NCBI GenBank assembly: GCA_963971285.1
Contig: OZ020244.1
Span: forward strand, 28,396,001 to 28,460,000
Direction of reading: 5' to 3'
DNA from: Astropecten irregularis
Taxonomy: Eukaryota > Echinodermata > Asteroidea > Paxillosida > Astropectinidae
DNA: 64,000 nt
Below the pieces are notes generated by a model. That model did not search any database, was not told the origin of the DNA, and saw only the letters and a program-made list of their open reading frames with translations. Made by a program: the position numbers and the translations under genes. Shown one piece after another: positions 1-42,653 of the stretch. Each line of letters begins with the position of its first letter. The stretch's first letter is position 1.

Positions 1-233
1 ATTTATATAATGGTCATTCGATTTAGTGAACAATGTTCAGTAGGCCTATACATTGTACACAAAAATTGGGAGCCAAGGATGATGTTGGGTATAGCCAAAT
101 GTTTGGTATAGCAGTGTTAGTTACGGTAAAGTTGCACTACATTTTGTATGATAATAAATTGGCACAATTGACGGGAATTGGATTTTGTTTTTTGTTTTTT
201 GTTTTTTGTTTTTATTTATTTTTTACCAATCAG

Positions 234-413
234 ATATTTCTGATGACCAAGAAGATGTTGCAGAAGGCTCACTCTGAGGACATCACTCCCGTCCAGGCTG
301 CCAACGCCATCGCCGACAAGCTCAGCATGGAGCTGCATCCCATATGGCCACACCGCAGCCAGCAGATCATCCAGGCCCTCGTCAAGAACGAATGGCACTT
401 GGGAAGAAGCTAG
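234..413 (+). CDS. Last coding exon of a partial gene, probably Glu/Leu/Phe/Val-type dehydrogenase
   Basis: A pyrimidine-rich acceptor (ttttaccaatcag) ends at 233 and a 59-codon open exon follows, beginning in phase 0 and ending at TAG 411-413. It encodes a basic, helix-rich C-terminal tail with TPVQAANAIADKLS and, later, HPIWPHRSQQII. The first motif resembles the C-terminal helix of leucine/glutamate dehydrogenases, where a TP-x-AA-x-x-(A/M)A-E/D-x(2) pattern precedes an arginine-rich end. That family call comes from remembered pattern only. If right, the enzyme would carry out NAD(P)-dependent oxidative deamination of an amino acid. Earlier exons lie left of the window. The exon boundaries are well supported; the identity is tentative. 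Confidence 0.6.
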   Translation: MFLMTKKMLQKAHSEDITPVQAANAIADKLSMELHPIWPHRSQQIIQALVKNEWHLGRS

Positions 414-611
414 AAGGGCTGATGGGGAAAAGGCATTTGCTGGTGTTTCTAGAATCTATAAAGTGCCCAGACCTCAGTCATTGACCCAACTGTTACCAGT
501 CATGTTTGTGTGCACATGTTAGTTTTGTGGGATTTAGAAATGTGTCGGCACATATCTGACTGATTTCTCAAGGATCTTTTGTTCTCACTAGATAATGCGA
601 CTACACACTGT

Positions 612-617
612 AATAAA
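612..617 (+). terminator. Poly(A) signal of the left-edge gene
   Basis: AATAAA lies about 200 bases after the stop at 413, with no other gene between. It probably ends the 3' untranslated region of the left-edge gene. Confidence 0.55.
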
Positions 618-1375
618 CTGGTACGTGTTCTCCTTATAAATAATGCATAGAAGGCAAAAGTTATCCAGCTACTTAGGGAGGCTCAGGCTCCAGCTCTGTC
701 ACCCATATGCTGGAAATATAGGTTGTGGTTTTTTCTTTGAAGCTGAGGCTCTAAAACTAGAGAATCTACTTCAGAGCCGCAGCCAAAGGCCATTATTTTA
801 ATACCTGTTATTTTAGAATGTATTCATGAAATGAAGCCGTAGCCTGAGCCTGAACTTCCGTTTCGTAAACACCCCAAGTCATGCCAATAGAGTGCCGTTG
901 AAGTGTGGTATGGCAGATCACATGGCGCATCAGATAGATCCTAGATCCTAGCCACGCCCATCCCAGCACCTGTGGTCCCGCCAATTTTATGATCTGACCA
1001 GCCAAACAATATACAGTATTTGCAAGTTTATCTGTATGAAAACAAGAAACTGTATGGTGTGTATCCCTGAAATATGAAAATCTCTGTATTCATGTTTGAG
1101 TCTTAAGTGAATTGGCAAACACTCACCTGATTCAGCTGTTTGTTCGTTCAAATGTTTATTTGTATATTTGTTCTGGGTTTTTTTGCTTTGTGTGTTTGTT
1201 TTTCTTCTGTAGAATACTGAAGTTTCATGAATTTTATCTGTTCATAGCGAGGAAGATGGGTTTTAATTAGTGTAGAAAAAAAAATAACGTAATTTTTTTT
1301 AAAAGGTCTTATATGGCGGTAAGCAGTTGAAGTAAGACTCAGCTGCGTTTATGAAGTGAAGTGGTATATACTAAT

Positions 1376-1514
1376 AATGGGAGACTTTGGAGAACCAGTC
1401 TTCAAGTCAACAGCGCATGCGCACGCACAACATCGCAGGTGCAAAACAGCGCGCACATGCTCACAATTGCGTGCGCTGTTGACTTGAAGACTGGTTCTCA
1501 AAAGTCTCCCATTG
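1376..1514. repeat. Hairpin MITE family 'AATGGGAGACTTT', copy 1
   Basis: The element begins AATGGGAGACTTTGGAGAAC and ends with its near-complement, closing in CCCATT. The two arms (about 60 bases each) pair over most of their length around a GC/CG-alternating centre. Three further copies occur at 10532, 18301 and 59217. Confidence 0.8.
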
Positions 1515-1917
1515 TCCGTGTGCAGTTGAATCGATAATACAGGCAGCAGCTCTATAATCACAGTAGTTCAAGCTGGCCTCGGCAACAAGCCTTGAGCAGC
1601 GATGACATCACACAAAGTGAACCATGCATCTCTTGAAAACCAAAAAAAAACCAATAAACAGTAATTCCAACACCATAATCATGGCAAAATATCCAGAGAA
1701 CTTGAAAAACTGCAAGGATTACGGATTGCATCATGTTTATTAATACTTGTATTCTTGTAAATATTACCAAAAGAACCTATTTTTGTAGATAGAGACCTTT
1801 TCACGCTTAAATTACATATCGATGTTTAATTGCACATCTGATGTTGTTTGGTATGTACGTAATATATGCTTCTTTTTGTCAGAACTGAAATGCTCACGGG
1901 CCAGTATCTGGGGCCGT

Positions 1918-2036
1918 GTCCCAAATCTCTGGCTCCGACCGCAAATAACACACAAGTCTATGGAAACAGCTGCAGTCACTGGCTAGTGGGTGGCATATGG
2001 GTGCGTGTAATTTTCTGCCGCAGCCAGAGATTTGGT
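1918..2036. repeat. Palindromic element with GTCCCAAATCTCTGGCT ends, copy 1
   Basis: Ends are GTCCCAAATCTCTGGCT and a complementary AGCCAGAGATTTGG. The interior (AACACACAAGTCTATGGAAA, then GCTGCAGTCACTGGCTAGTG) recurs almost unchanged at 47121-47242, inside an ABHD6 intron. Confidence 0.7.
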
Positions 2037-2049
2037 AGTCTATATATAT

Positions 2050-2295
2050 GTGATAGACACACTCGACTCGCCGTACAGTGAGCGAGCGTCTATCACATGT
2101 GTGCAGATTTCCTGATTAATTATGCAAACCCACAGTGCGGACCTCTCTAAGTTTTGACCAATCAGGGGACTAGCTACTATCATACCGTATGGCAAGTGCG
2201 TCGGATAGCTGCTGCCGCGCGAATTTGACCAATCAGCATCCTCCGTCACGATCCTGACGGAAATGTTCTCAAAACAAATCTGATTGGCTGATGTG
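2050..2295. repeat. Direct repeat unit, copy 1
   Basis: It starts with a short hairpin (GTGATAGACACACTCG ... CGAGCGTCTATCAC), then CAGATTTCCTGATTAATTAT, then inverted-CCAAT-like motifs (TTTGACCAATCAG, CTGATTGGCTGATGTG). The same order recurs at 3130-3316 in shorter form. Confidence 0.65.
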
Positions 2296-2351
2296 GCGGG
2301 GTGGGGGGGAGCATTTCCTGAGTACGTGATTCATTTTGAAATAACACATAA

Positions 2352-2511
2352 AATAGGACTCTGTGCTCGTGACATCACATTCAGAAGTTTGGACAAACAC
2401 GTTGCCCCATTAACTTATAACATAAACGTTGTGATGTCCGAAAATCCGGGTAACTATAGCTGTTGATATAAGGGGTGTATTCTATAAATAGCTCGAGTGC
2501 GGAGCCCTATT
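2352..2511 (+). repeat. MITE family 'AATAGGGCTCCGCGCTCG', copy 1
   Basis: Ends AATAGGACTCTGTGCTCG and CGAGTGCGGAGCCCTATT are inverted. The core carries GTGACATCACATTCAGAAG, GGACAAAC and a TATAAATAGCTCGAG motif next to the right end. Related copies are at 37365 (opposite orientation), 39386 and 41851. Confidence 0.75.
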
Positions 2512-3129
2512 GAAAAAAATTTGGTCCATCTGTAAGTGAATTATTAAGGAAATAACAAGAATTTATTTTGGTCCAATGGATTCTCACGCACTGCTAATCA
2601 AATGTCTATATGAGATAAAGCTTGTAATTAATAATGCATGAACCTCTGAAAGGTTATGTGGACATTTACATAATCTATGAATATGCATGACCTTCGCCCT
2701 GGAAACTTTGTGCAATGAAGGTAACATGGGCCCCCCAAAAAACCTTTTCTGCAGTGGTAATTGGTGCAGTGACTTTAAAAGTAGGGTAAACCAAAGAACA
2801 TGCAGACTAAGTTAACAACAGCACAGTATGCCTACATTCCCGAAGTTGCACTATATTCCGTGTTCTTGGCTGTTTCCGTTAAATTTGATCACGAATGCCT
2901 ATTTGCCAAATGTTCAACTTGGTGGTGTTCTCTTGGCTTTTAATCGTTTGTTTGATTTGTATTTTATTGTTGGATATCATTCAATCTTTTATCAGTACTG
3001 TTTTCTCTGTTGACATTGTGTCTGTGTTTGACTGTACAGTTTATAAGCTTCGAGTTCACTCTCTGGTTTGATCTTTAATTTAAGTAGATTTCTTAACATT
3101 TCCCGACTATTGCACTGTTGCCTAGTCTA

Positions 3130-3316
3130 TGTGATAGACGCACTCGCAGTACAGCGAGCGAGCGTCTATCACTCGCGTGCCGCGAGATTTCCTGATTAAT
3201 TATGCAAATCAACCCAGCACTGACCGCTCCAAGTTTTGACCAATCAGCATCCTCCGTCACGATCCTGATTGATGGAAATGTTCTCAAAACAGATCTGATT
3301 GGCTGACGTGCCGCGT
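3130..3316. repeat. Direct repeat unit, copy 2
   Basis: Same hairpin start (GTGATAGACGCACTCG) and same GATTTCCTGATTAATTATGC and CTGATTGGCTGA blocks as 2050-2295, but lacking the middle part of copy 1. Confidence 0.65.
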
Positions 3317-3570
3317 TGCATAAAATTTGCATGCATTTACATGCATGTATCAGACGTTCGTACGTACGTATATGTAGTGACACGGAGTAGAATGCGTGAT
3401 ACTCAAACTAACTGTTGACATTCATAATTAAGCATGTTATGATTTGGTGCCTTCATGCCATTCTTAATACTAACGTCCACATTGTGTCTTTACTAGCCTT
3501 GCACCAGTGTGCAGTGGATGTGATCTAGCAATAGATTCCTTTTTGCGGGTTTTCAGTTGGACATCTAATA

Positions 3571-3738
3571 AGGGCCTTCGTGAAAGGAGGCTTGAGGCTA
3601 GGCTTGGGATATATTTTGCTACCATCATTTTGTGTCCTAAAAATGAAATGAAGGATTTATGATACATTTAGGTGGCCTCAAATGGCGGTAGCAAAATTAG
3701 TCCAAGCCTTGGCCTCAAGACTGGTTTCATAAAGGTCC
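3571..3738. repeat. MITE family 'GGGCCTTTACGAAACC', copy 1
   Basis: Left end AGGGCCTTCGTGAAAGGAGG runs into TTGAGGCTAGGCTTGGGA. The right end is the inverted CAAGCCTTGGCCTCAAGACT then GGTTTCATAAAGGTCC. This copy is shortened in the middle. Confidence 0.7.
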
Positions 3739-4383
3739 AATAGTGTACTATGTATGGGCAGTCTAGTAACACTGCATAATCGCAGGAGTGTGGACTATTC
3801 ATTCATGCAAATTTATAACATTACAGGCATTTCGTTAATATTGAAGTAGAAAAGTTCTTACATAATTTTATTGTCTGTTCAGTTTTGTGAATGTCATCAT
3901 ATATATGTCTGAATCGAGATCATCACAGATTGAGCTTAGGAATTATGACAAATCAGTCCAATTATTCATCATTCAGGGATTGTTTTCATGCATCTACATT
4001 TATGTCATGATGAATTCAACAAATTGAAAATTCTAGCTACCTCTCAGCAGAAATATGTTGTTTTATTGGTACAAATTGAAATCGTGGACTTTTAATTACA
4101 ATGCCTGTAAATGCATTTGCAATACATAACTTACCCAAGTTTTTTCATTCATTTTCAATGCAAGCTCTTTAACCATGCTGGGTGACATGCGTTGTGATAT
4201 ATTAATTGATGTTGGGCGTGCAATTTTTCATTTTAACTCAAACCATATTTATTTCCTGGTATGCAACTTGTCCACTTAATTATTAATACACTGCTGATGA
4301 ACGTGTAGGACTTTTTGCAAGAAGACCTAAATAGTGGACTGATTTTAAACTGGGTGTATGTAGCATATCAGTTGTTCGTAGAT

Positions 4384-4590
4384 GGGCTTTCACGAGAAAA
4401 GGTTTGAAGCTAGGCTAGTAGGCTTTGGATTTATTTGGATTTATTTAATTTATGTTGTGTCCTAAATGAATATTACATGGCGAAGCCTTTCTTCGGCTTC
4501 GTCGTGTGGCCCAATCCCTTCGTTTCGTTTTGTGGGCCTCAAATTGTAGCGAAATAAGCCTATAGCCTCAAGTTTGGTTTCGTAAAGGCA
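4384..4590. repeat. MITE family 'GGGCCTTTACGAAACC', copy 2
   Basis: A diverged palindromic copy: GGGCTTTCACGAGAAAAGG at the left and TTTGGTTTCGTAAAGGC at the right, with the family's central GGCGAAGCC and GTGTGGCCCAATCCCTTCG blocks. Confidence 0.65.
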
Positions 4591-5363
4591 CTTTATTAGC
4601 CTAAGAAATACTACTATTACTACCGTGAAGGTCTAAATTAATCATTTTGGTCAGAACATTATTACAATTTGGTCAGCTGTGGGATAATTGACGAACTTTA
4701 TAGGTGTAGCTTATACTAGACTTTGTATCCCGCAGTGCCTAATTGCGGGATCAAAGGTCATTAATGTTTTTAATCAGTCTCAGCATGGCATTTTAAGGGA
4801 TTTTTCGTTTTGTTTTATTAGTTTGCTAGTCAAAATTCACCCGACTGTGATTTTAATTGCACGGATCTGAATATTGTTTGTAATTGGCATGGTGATGATT
4901 TGAACTATCTAGCTTTCAATAAATATTATTGTAAACATTTCACACTCCTCAATCTGTGTTTATACTTTCTTGAGAAAAGGGATATGATATACTGGTCAGC
5001 TTTAGTGGCGAAAGTTTCATCCGGAAATCAAATAACAGGCTTGTATATATCAGATGAATCTAACGCAAATCTGAGGAATGGTTTTAACATCATCTTTTTT
5101 GAAAGGTGGTTGGTATGATTGTAGCCCGTGCTCTCGTGGTAGGCTACCATAGACCTCGGGATCATTAACTAAAAGTCTATTTTGAAGGCTGAAGCTTGGC
5201 CAAGAATGAAACCCCAAATATTATCAGTACTACGCCAGACCGTCCCGTACCAGGATGAAAATGATGTGCATAAAGTGCAGGAACTGGGAAAACATTCGAT
5301 ATTGATGGTAATTTGATTTGATGAGCAATTTGCAGTCATGATCTTGAAGGTAACGGAAGAATA

Positions 5364-5573
5364 AAGGCCTATTTACACATACGCGACTTTGTCGCGCGAC
5401 AATGTCGCGTGTATTTTTAACTGCGCACAAATCAATAAGCCTGTTTACATTTACGCGACAAGTAGTCGCACTACTTTGTCGCGTAAATGTAAACACGCCC
5501 ATTGATTTGTGCGCAGTTAAAAATACACGCGACATTGTCGCGCGACAAAGTCGCGTATGTGTAAATAGGCCTT
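5364..5573. repeat. Near-perfect palindrome, young MITE rich in TCGCGCGACA
   Basis: Arms starting AGGCCTATTTACACATACGC are identical for about 72 bases, then differ by a few bases, then match again through GTTTACATTTACGCGACAA to the centre. The flanks read TAA on both sides, which would fit a 3-bp target duplication of PIF/Harbinger type. Near-identity of the arms suggests recent insertion. Only one copy was seen in the window. Confidence 0.85.
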
Positions 5574-7118
5574 AATGGACTGGCGTGCATAAACACCGCC
5601 AAACTTTTTTTCTTCAAAAGGTACGCGCCTCGCCATATATTGAAACTTATCTTATTTCATTCGGCAGAGGGCAGTATTCAAATGGACGGCTCTGGAACAC
5701 TACGGCATGGGGCCGGGGAGCAAGCAAGGGTTAGAGGACTGGGGGAGTGGGACAGTAAAGGCGTGGTCCCATACTGGCGTCAATTGGACGTCCGACTGAT
5801 AAGCACATGCAGGATTTTTCCGTCGCGGACTTAAATTTAAGAAAAAATTAAGACACGGTAAATTGCGTTCCGTTTTGGAGTGTTTTTTTTTTCTTTTAAC
5901 AAATATCTCTGTATCAGAGGTTAAGTTCTTGTAAATTTACTTGAGCGGCGAAGCTCCTTATAGGGCCTAACCTTAGCCTACTGCAATAAATAAATGTTTC
6001 CACTCTGCAAAACATTAAGTGTGAAGAATTGAGTAAGGAGTCACTATCATGGGTTTTCTTGCCTGAAACCTTCGGCCTATACCCTATTGAAGTTTTTAAA
6101 AAGCAAACCATCATGTGGAACAATCAGAAATGCTTAGTGTCACAATCGAGAACATTAGGCCTAAATTGAAAAAAAAAATCATGGTATAATTATGTATTAT
6201 ATGTTCAGTCTAAGCAACTGAAATAATTAAGTTTACTAAGCAAAACAAAACATAATTGTACTGTAAACACCACCAGTGATTACATTTTCAAATTTCTTCA
6301 AAGACAGACAAAAAAACAACGATTTTGAGCAACACGATTTTATTGTTGAACATCATGTTCGATTCAGTAGTTGAAAGCATGCATCGGTAGACCATAATAA
6401 TTTATGAACTAAAATGTCCGCAAAACGGGAAGATAAAATGACTTTTCCTACATTTACGAAAAAAAATGTATTATTGTCGGAATGACTTTTCGTTTTCATT
6501 TATGCACAACGGAAACAGACTGCTGCAGTTTTGGCTGATAGTCTTTGTCCATGCTTATTATAATTTATTACAGGAATATGTATTTGCTTTGTGTGGGCGG
6601 GGCTAATTGTGTAGCCTATGGGCTGAATCACAAGTTTTTTGTGCTGCGAACTGAGTCGTTAATTCCGAAGTTGAGTGCCGCATTGAGCGGCTCAACTTGA
6701 TATTTCATTTCTATACTGAAGACAAGTGTGGAGAAACTAAATATAACTCAGAAATAATTATACCGTATACTAATTGGGATGTCGGATGATTTGTCAGTTT
6801 TGAAAAGGACCGGTCGACCTCCCGCCCCATCACCGAGCTGTCTCGTGCCGCCGCGGTGGTTATTAAACCTTGCTAATTGTGCCACCCGCCAAGAACTAAT
6901 CGGCCAGTCTAGATTTAAGGAGCTAACTTAATTAAACTTTGATTTCCGGCTTAAAAAAAAAATAATCAAGAACGGGGAGTTCGACGAGTGTGACAATTTT
7001 TTTTCTAGAACAGTTTCTATTCTAAAAACAAAATGGAGGTTTAGCTCTATTTCTGTTCATGATATCATTAGGCCTATTACATCGTTCGGGGAAATCGCTG
7101 AGTTAGTTTCCTCCACGA

Positions 7119-7310
7119 TATAAATAATATTTAATAATGACGTCATTTAAATTCTCGGCATTTCTAGCACGATATTTCGTCACGAGCCTGGTGCCCACAT
7201 CGTAGACTACTAACACGAGTCGTCATTGAGACACGGGAACCAGTTAAACGTCAAGACTTCCATGCGCATGTTTCCATTGCACTGTCTCATATCGCGATTA
7301 TCATCCAAAA
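7119..7310 (+). promoter_or_regulatory. Candidate promoter of the USP gene
   Basis: Upstream of the start codon at 7311 there is TATAAAT (7119-7125), a perfect cAMP-response-element palindrome TGACGTCA (7138-7145), and an NRF-1-like CATGCGCATG (7261-7270). The start codon is embedded in AAAATGGCGG, which matches the YY1 site often found just downstream of animal transcription starts. The transcription start is not visible from sequence alone. Confidence 0.4.
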
Positions 7311-37983
<30,673 letters not shown>

Positions 37984-38104
37984 ATAACAACAGCAGAGCA
38001 CCGGGGAAAAAACGCAATACCTACTGTACCAATGCATTATCTATGTATGACTCACATGTTGGGAGGATGCTGTCTGTTGTACATGCCAAGCAAGCAAACC
38101 ATCT

Positions 38105-38340
38105 GGGGCCAATTTCACGGCGCTGCTAAGCACAAAAATCATGCCCAAAATGTCTTGCCCAATAAAACAAACCACAGTTAAAAATTACATTAGATATTCA
38201 TGGTCAGTGAACAACAGCCAAAGAACAATCACAAGCGATACACAACACATGGATATTTGGTTGTTAACCCTGTTTTTATTAAGACAAAAATGCCATGCTT
38301 AGCAAATTTTTGTGCTAAGCAGCGTTATGAAATTGGCCCC
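38105..38340. repeat. MITE, GGGGCCAATTTCA-ended, 'GCTGCTAAGCA' subtype, copy 2
   Basis: Left GGGGCCAATTTCACGGCGCT; right AGCGTTATGAAATTGGCCCC. It contains AATAAA (38161), which could serve the USP transcript. Begins 122 bases after the USP stop codon, so it probably lies in its 3' untranslated region. Confidence 0.75.
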
Positions 38341-39362
38341 TGTGCTGTCACATGTTATATCATCAATGTTACAACATAGACCATCCTGCTTGGCTGTTAT
38401 AGAGGCAGCCATAGCTGGGGGCCATCTCACACTAACCAGCCTTGAGTCCATATCTCCATGATCAATTGTCTAGATACAACCAAATAGACGCAAGGTCAGT
38501 ATGCGATGGCCCACAAGATTTTGCTGTCTGATCAAGGCTCGGCTGGATCAGTCCTTCACTGTACTTTGTGCGTCACAAATTTGTGGAAAGACTGGCATTT
38601 TTTATAGCATGCTAAATCCTAATGGGAACCATTTACTGTATTCTCAATCTTGAAACAAAATGGTGGTTGAAGCTACCGTAATTGGATGTCATAATGGGGC
38701 TGGAAAACAAGACCTTTCAAAACAAGAATCGCAGATATGGGGAAATCTGAACGGGCATGAACAAAATAGGATTTTCAGTTTTTATGTATAAATGACGAGC
38801 AAACTGAAAAGAAGGGGAAGATGACCAACCATTTTCCAGGAATTAATGCACTGAATGATGTACCTGATGAGTACTGGGATTTACTGACCTGTAGGAATGG
38901 AACGAGATGGGAAGGGCTCAGGAATTGGGCTCTTTTTTTACTTTTCTGTTGTTGTTTTTTTCATTTCTTTTTTAACTTTCAACAATTTGTTCGCTGCTTT
39001 ACGTCAGATGTGAGGTGGATTGTCATCAAATACTATATTTAATATCTACACTATGTACAAGAGTATTACAAGAAGCTAGCAGTACAAAGTACAAACTATA
39101 GCCAATCAAATTAACTGACAGAATAAGATTTTAATGGTGATGCTCGGTGACAAAAAAACTTGGGAAATTCTTATCTCCTGAATGTTATCTTCTGAACCTG
39201 AGGGAAAGACAAACCCAGACTTAAACCAAGAAGCTGCTTGTTCATGAGAAAATGAAGCAAACACTGGTTACCAGCCACAGTTGCCTGTAGTTTACACATT
39301 GCTTGTGACTGGTTCCCCTATTGCTTTCAAATTGGCTGAGTGTAACACGTTTTGCACAAGCA

Positions 39363-39384
39363 GCTCTCTCTCTCTCTCTCTCTC
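39363..39384. repeat. (CT)n microsatellite
   Basis: Eleven uninterrupted CT dinucleotides immediately left of the MITE copy at 39386. Confidence 0.9.
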
Positions 39385-39385
39385 A

Positions 39386-39556
39386 AATAGGCCTCCGCGC
39401 TCGTGACGTCACATTCAGAAGTTCGGACAAACAAGTCACACGTGGCCCCATTAACTTACACGTAAATGTTGTGATATTTGTCCGAACATCCGGGTAACTA
39501 TAGCTGTCGATAACAAAAGGCGTATTCTATAAATAGCTTGAGCGTGGAGCCCTATT
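39386..39556 (+). repeat. MITE family 'AATAGGGCTCCGCGCTCG', copy 3
   Basis: AATAGGCCTCCGCGCTCGTG at the left, CTTGAGCGTGGAGCCCTATT at the right, core GTGACGTCACATTCAGAAG and TCCGAACATCCGGGTAACTA. Confidence 0.8.
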
Positions 39557-40689
39557 AGGCCCTAACGTTAGTAAATTGCAAAAAAGAAACAAAATCTCTG
39601 TTCATGTACTTGCATTTACCCGATGTGCATTAAGTATTTTTTAACTTCAACACTGTACTCCTCCATCCACAAAATCCCCTTAATATTGTCCAAGTTGATG
39701 GCACCAAGTTGTGGCATAAAGAGTCCTTTTATGGGTGAGAAGAGAGCGCCCTCTATCTGTTGTCCACTAAGATACGTGAAAGTGAAACGCTTTTGCCCTG
39801 CACATTTGCATGAACTTTGCTTTCCCTCATCCAAATTTCGATTTATTACATGACTTGGGAATCTTGGAAATAAATTGATGAAATAGATATACAAAAACAA
39901 TGGCATCAATTTATACAATTTCAAAACTATGTACTTGTATAAATTAAAATGTAAACTGCTCTATTTAATAATAGTGATAGTACATTTTTTCTCTCACTGG
40001 TGAATATGTATATTTCATTAGTTATAATAATACAAGATGCAAAAATAATAGCTTTTATTGCAAACCGAAACTGTGTGTGTGTATTACATCAGAATACTAA
40101 TGATATATATCGTGTTTAATAACGACGCCTCATAAAGTCTCTTATAAAAACCTCAGCGGGATAGATACAATGTACAAAGGTCGATCCACTATTGTGAAAA
40201 TATCCTAGGTATTGTAATACTTTGACATGTATTATTGCATATTATTATCCAGTAAGTATAAATAGCGCAGGAAGATACATAGGTGCAATTCATTTCTAAC
40301 AAGGGTATATTATAATACTTGTACTATTTTTTACTAACTTTCCCCATTATCAGGCTGCTTTATAATACCTGCATGATGTTTTCCAGTTTTCTCGGTGTTT
40401 TAAAACAAAAAAAAAGGCAGAAAGTGAAATTTGTCCTTTAAAGAAAGTATAAAGGGTTGGTCGTTGATCGGAAGGTATGATTCATTCCACTCACCTCATG
40501 AAAACTAAAATAGGTCGTGGTTTATTTTTCACCTTTTTACCAATCCTGTATACTTCCTTGAATTTTACAATTTTGGGTAATGAATGTCATTTTAATTGTC
40601 CTCAAATTGTTATAGAATTATTTTACATTTTTGATCTGTATGTTTGTTTTTTTAACAAGCTACATCTAGTTATTGACAATAAATAATCT

Positions 40690-41057
40690 AAGGTGACCAT
40701 ATTTTGTTGAGATGATCCGGGGACATTGATCCGTGTCCTGGGGGAGGGGTATAATTTTGAAATAATTTTGAATCCAGATGGTGCCTACATGCAAAATGGT
40801 GGCATCTATGGACATCTTGTCCAGTTGACATGAGTGGGTTACATACTTACATGTCTTAGGTGGTTGTCTAATTCACATACTTCTCTGAAGAATGGATCTT
40901 CTTCAGCTCTGCATTTGTGTTCTTTTTTTAAAGGAAAATTTGAATTTTCGGGGGCATTTCATCGAATCGGGGACATTTTCGGGGACAATTTTTCATCGGG
41001 GACTGCACTGTCAAATCGGGAACTTTCCCCGGAAATCTGGGACGTCTGGTCACCTTA
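40690..41057. repeat. Element with AAGGTGACCA / TGGTCACCTT ends
   Basis: Short inverted ends (AAGGTGACCATATTT; GTCTGGTCACCTT) flank an interior with repeated CGGGGACATT / CGGGGACAAT motifs. Only one copy in the window. Confidence 0.5.
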
Positions 41058-41850
41058 AAATAACCCCCCCTTGACTTTTTACTTGTACCGTCATTTGGCC
41101 TTGTAGAAGATGAGATGACCTGCATGGAAAGAAGTTTTATTTTAAAAGCCTTCGTTTGTGATTGACGATGGCTAATAATACTAAGAGAATCAAAATCTTT
41201 CCCATTTACCCATACATATTAATGTGGCACGTTGTTATCTTACAAGATAACACGAATGACATTTGTTCTTTTTTTTCGGCCTGTCTTCAATTTTCATTTA
41301 TTGTTTATGTCAAGCAAAGAAAATTCTCACCCAAAATTGCTGATAAATGAAAATTTTGCATACCTCCAGTCAAATTATCCACCAAAACAAAACATTTTCT
41401 GTGCAAAACAAAATAATATTATTATCCTGATTCAGTCAAATATCCTCTAAGATTTCGAGAATTTTGGTACAATTTTGATCTTTCTGAATATCAATTGTTT
41501 GTGAGTAAGTTTTTTCTTGTTTTCTTTTTTTCAGAGAATGTGAATCTATTTGTTTATTTAAAAAAAAGTTTTATTTAATTCTTAGTCTACAATTTAAAGC
41601 AAGAATCAGACAGAAATTGTAATTTATGAGAATCCATTCACTTTGTAATCTTAACACATGAAACGTTTGCAGGTACCTTGTACATGTCACAGTGGACTCA
41701 CTGCGCTCAGCATTCTCAGTCGTGTGAATTTGTAAATAAAAAAATGTTCAAAATTTGTGATAAAATTGAATTTTGATTTGTAAGACAGTTTGATTTTATG
41801 TTGGTTTGGTTGGGTTTGGGTGGGGTCAGACTGGGTTGGGTGGGGTCTGC

Positions 41851-42003
41851 AATAGGACTCCGTGCTCGTGACGTCGCATTCAGAAGTTTGGACAAACAAG
41901 TGGCACTTTGCCCCATTAACTTACACGTTGTGATATTTGTCTGAACATCAGGGTAACGATATAAAGGGCATATTCTATAAATAGCTCGAGCGCAGAGCCT
42001 TAC
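41851..42003 (+). repeat. MITE family 'AATAGGGCTCCGCGCTCG', copy 4
   Basis: AATAGGACTCCGTGCTCGTG at the left, AATAGCTCGAGCGCAGAGCC at the right; the interior has lost part of the GTAACTATAGCTG segment. Confidence 0.7.
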
Positions 42004-42355
42004 TTAGTTTGGAGTTTTAGGTTTTTTTTTTGGTTTTTTTTTCTTTTTTTTAAACTCATTTTCAAGATATACATGCAGTACATGCAATACTCTAGAAATT
42101 TCAAAGGCCACATCTGTATGGTGTATACAAGGTATCCACAATTTGCTCTCTTCCACCAATAGAGGGCGCTTTGAGAAATCAGACCCAGCCAGCTGATCAA
42201 CAACGGCTATGGCTATTGTCTTTCTGCACTGCACAAATGCAATGAGGTTAATGAAGCCGTAGCACAATAATACTACTTTGTTGACATTCGGAAGCCAGCT
42301 GATTCCTCCAGCTGGGGTGTAGATGTTGCACACACAGGACAAGAACCACAAGCCA
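42004..42355 (-). other. Possible minus-strand coding exon with a membrane segment
   Basis: Read on minus, a good acceptor (TTTCACTTACTTTCCAG) ends at 42356, and an open frame follows with LWFLSCVCNIYTPAGG and a hydrophobic stretch VVLLCYGFINLIAFV before RKTIAIAVVDQLAG. The lower end runs into an A-rich stretch (42010-42052), so the true exon end is unclear and a retro-inserted copy is possible. No partner exon was found with confidence and the protein is not recognised. Confidence 0.25.
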
Positions 42356-42653
42356 CTGGAAAGTAAGTGAAACATTTTCTACAGTTTTACGAATATTTTA
42401 CAAATACTTGGCTTAACGTCCGAGAGCAGTACTTTACCAGTAAGGCAGTAGCACTACTTGTACCGGGTATACTAGGTCCGGTCCCAGTGCTCGATTGTGT
42501 TTTATTTCTCCATGATGAGTGGTTGCATTGATTAGCACACTAAGTTAACCCCCTAACGTTAATCTTGGAACCACTTCACTTGTCCACAATTACCGGTCCC
42601 CTACAGATGATTTTTGGCATTGGTTTACAATAACATCTTTAGCAAACTCACAT

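Larger units (their letters stand above)
640..7000. other. Intergenic, repeat-rich; no gene seen
   Basis: No exon with convincing splice sites was found on either strand. The stretch holds several palindromic elements (listed separately), two copies of a 190-240 bp direct repeat, and A/T-rich sequence. Short open frames here have no recognisable protein features and lie mostly in repeats. Confidence 0.6.

Noticed and set aside
39616-39924. 102-codon minus open frame
   Set aside because: Low-complexity A/T-rich composition, no splice context and no recognisable motif.
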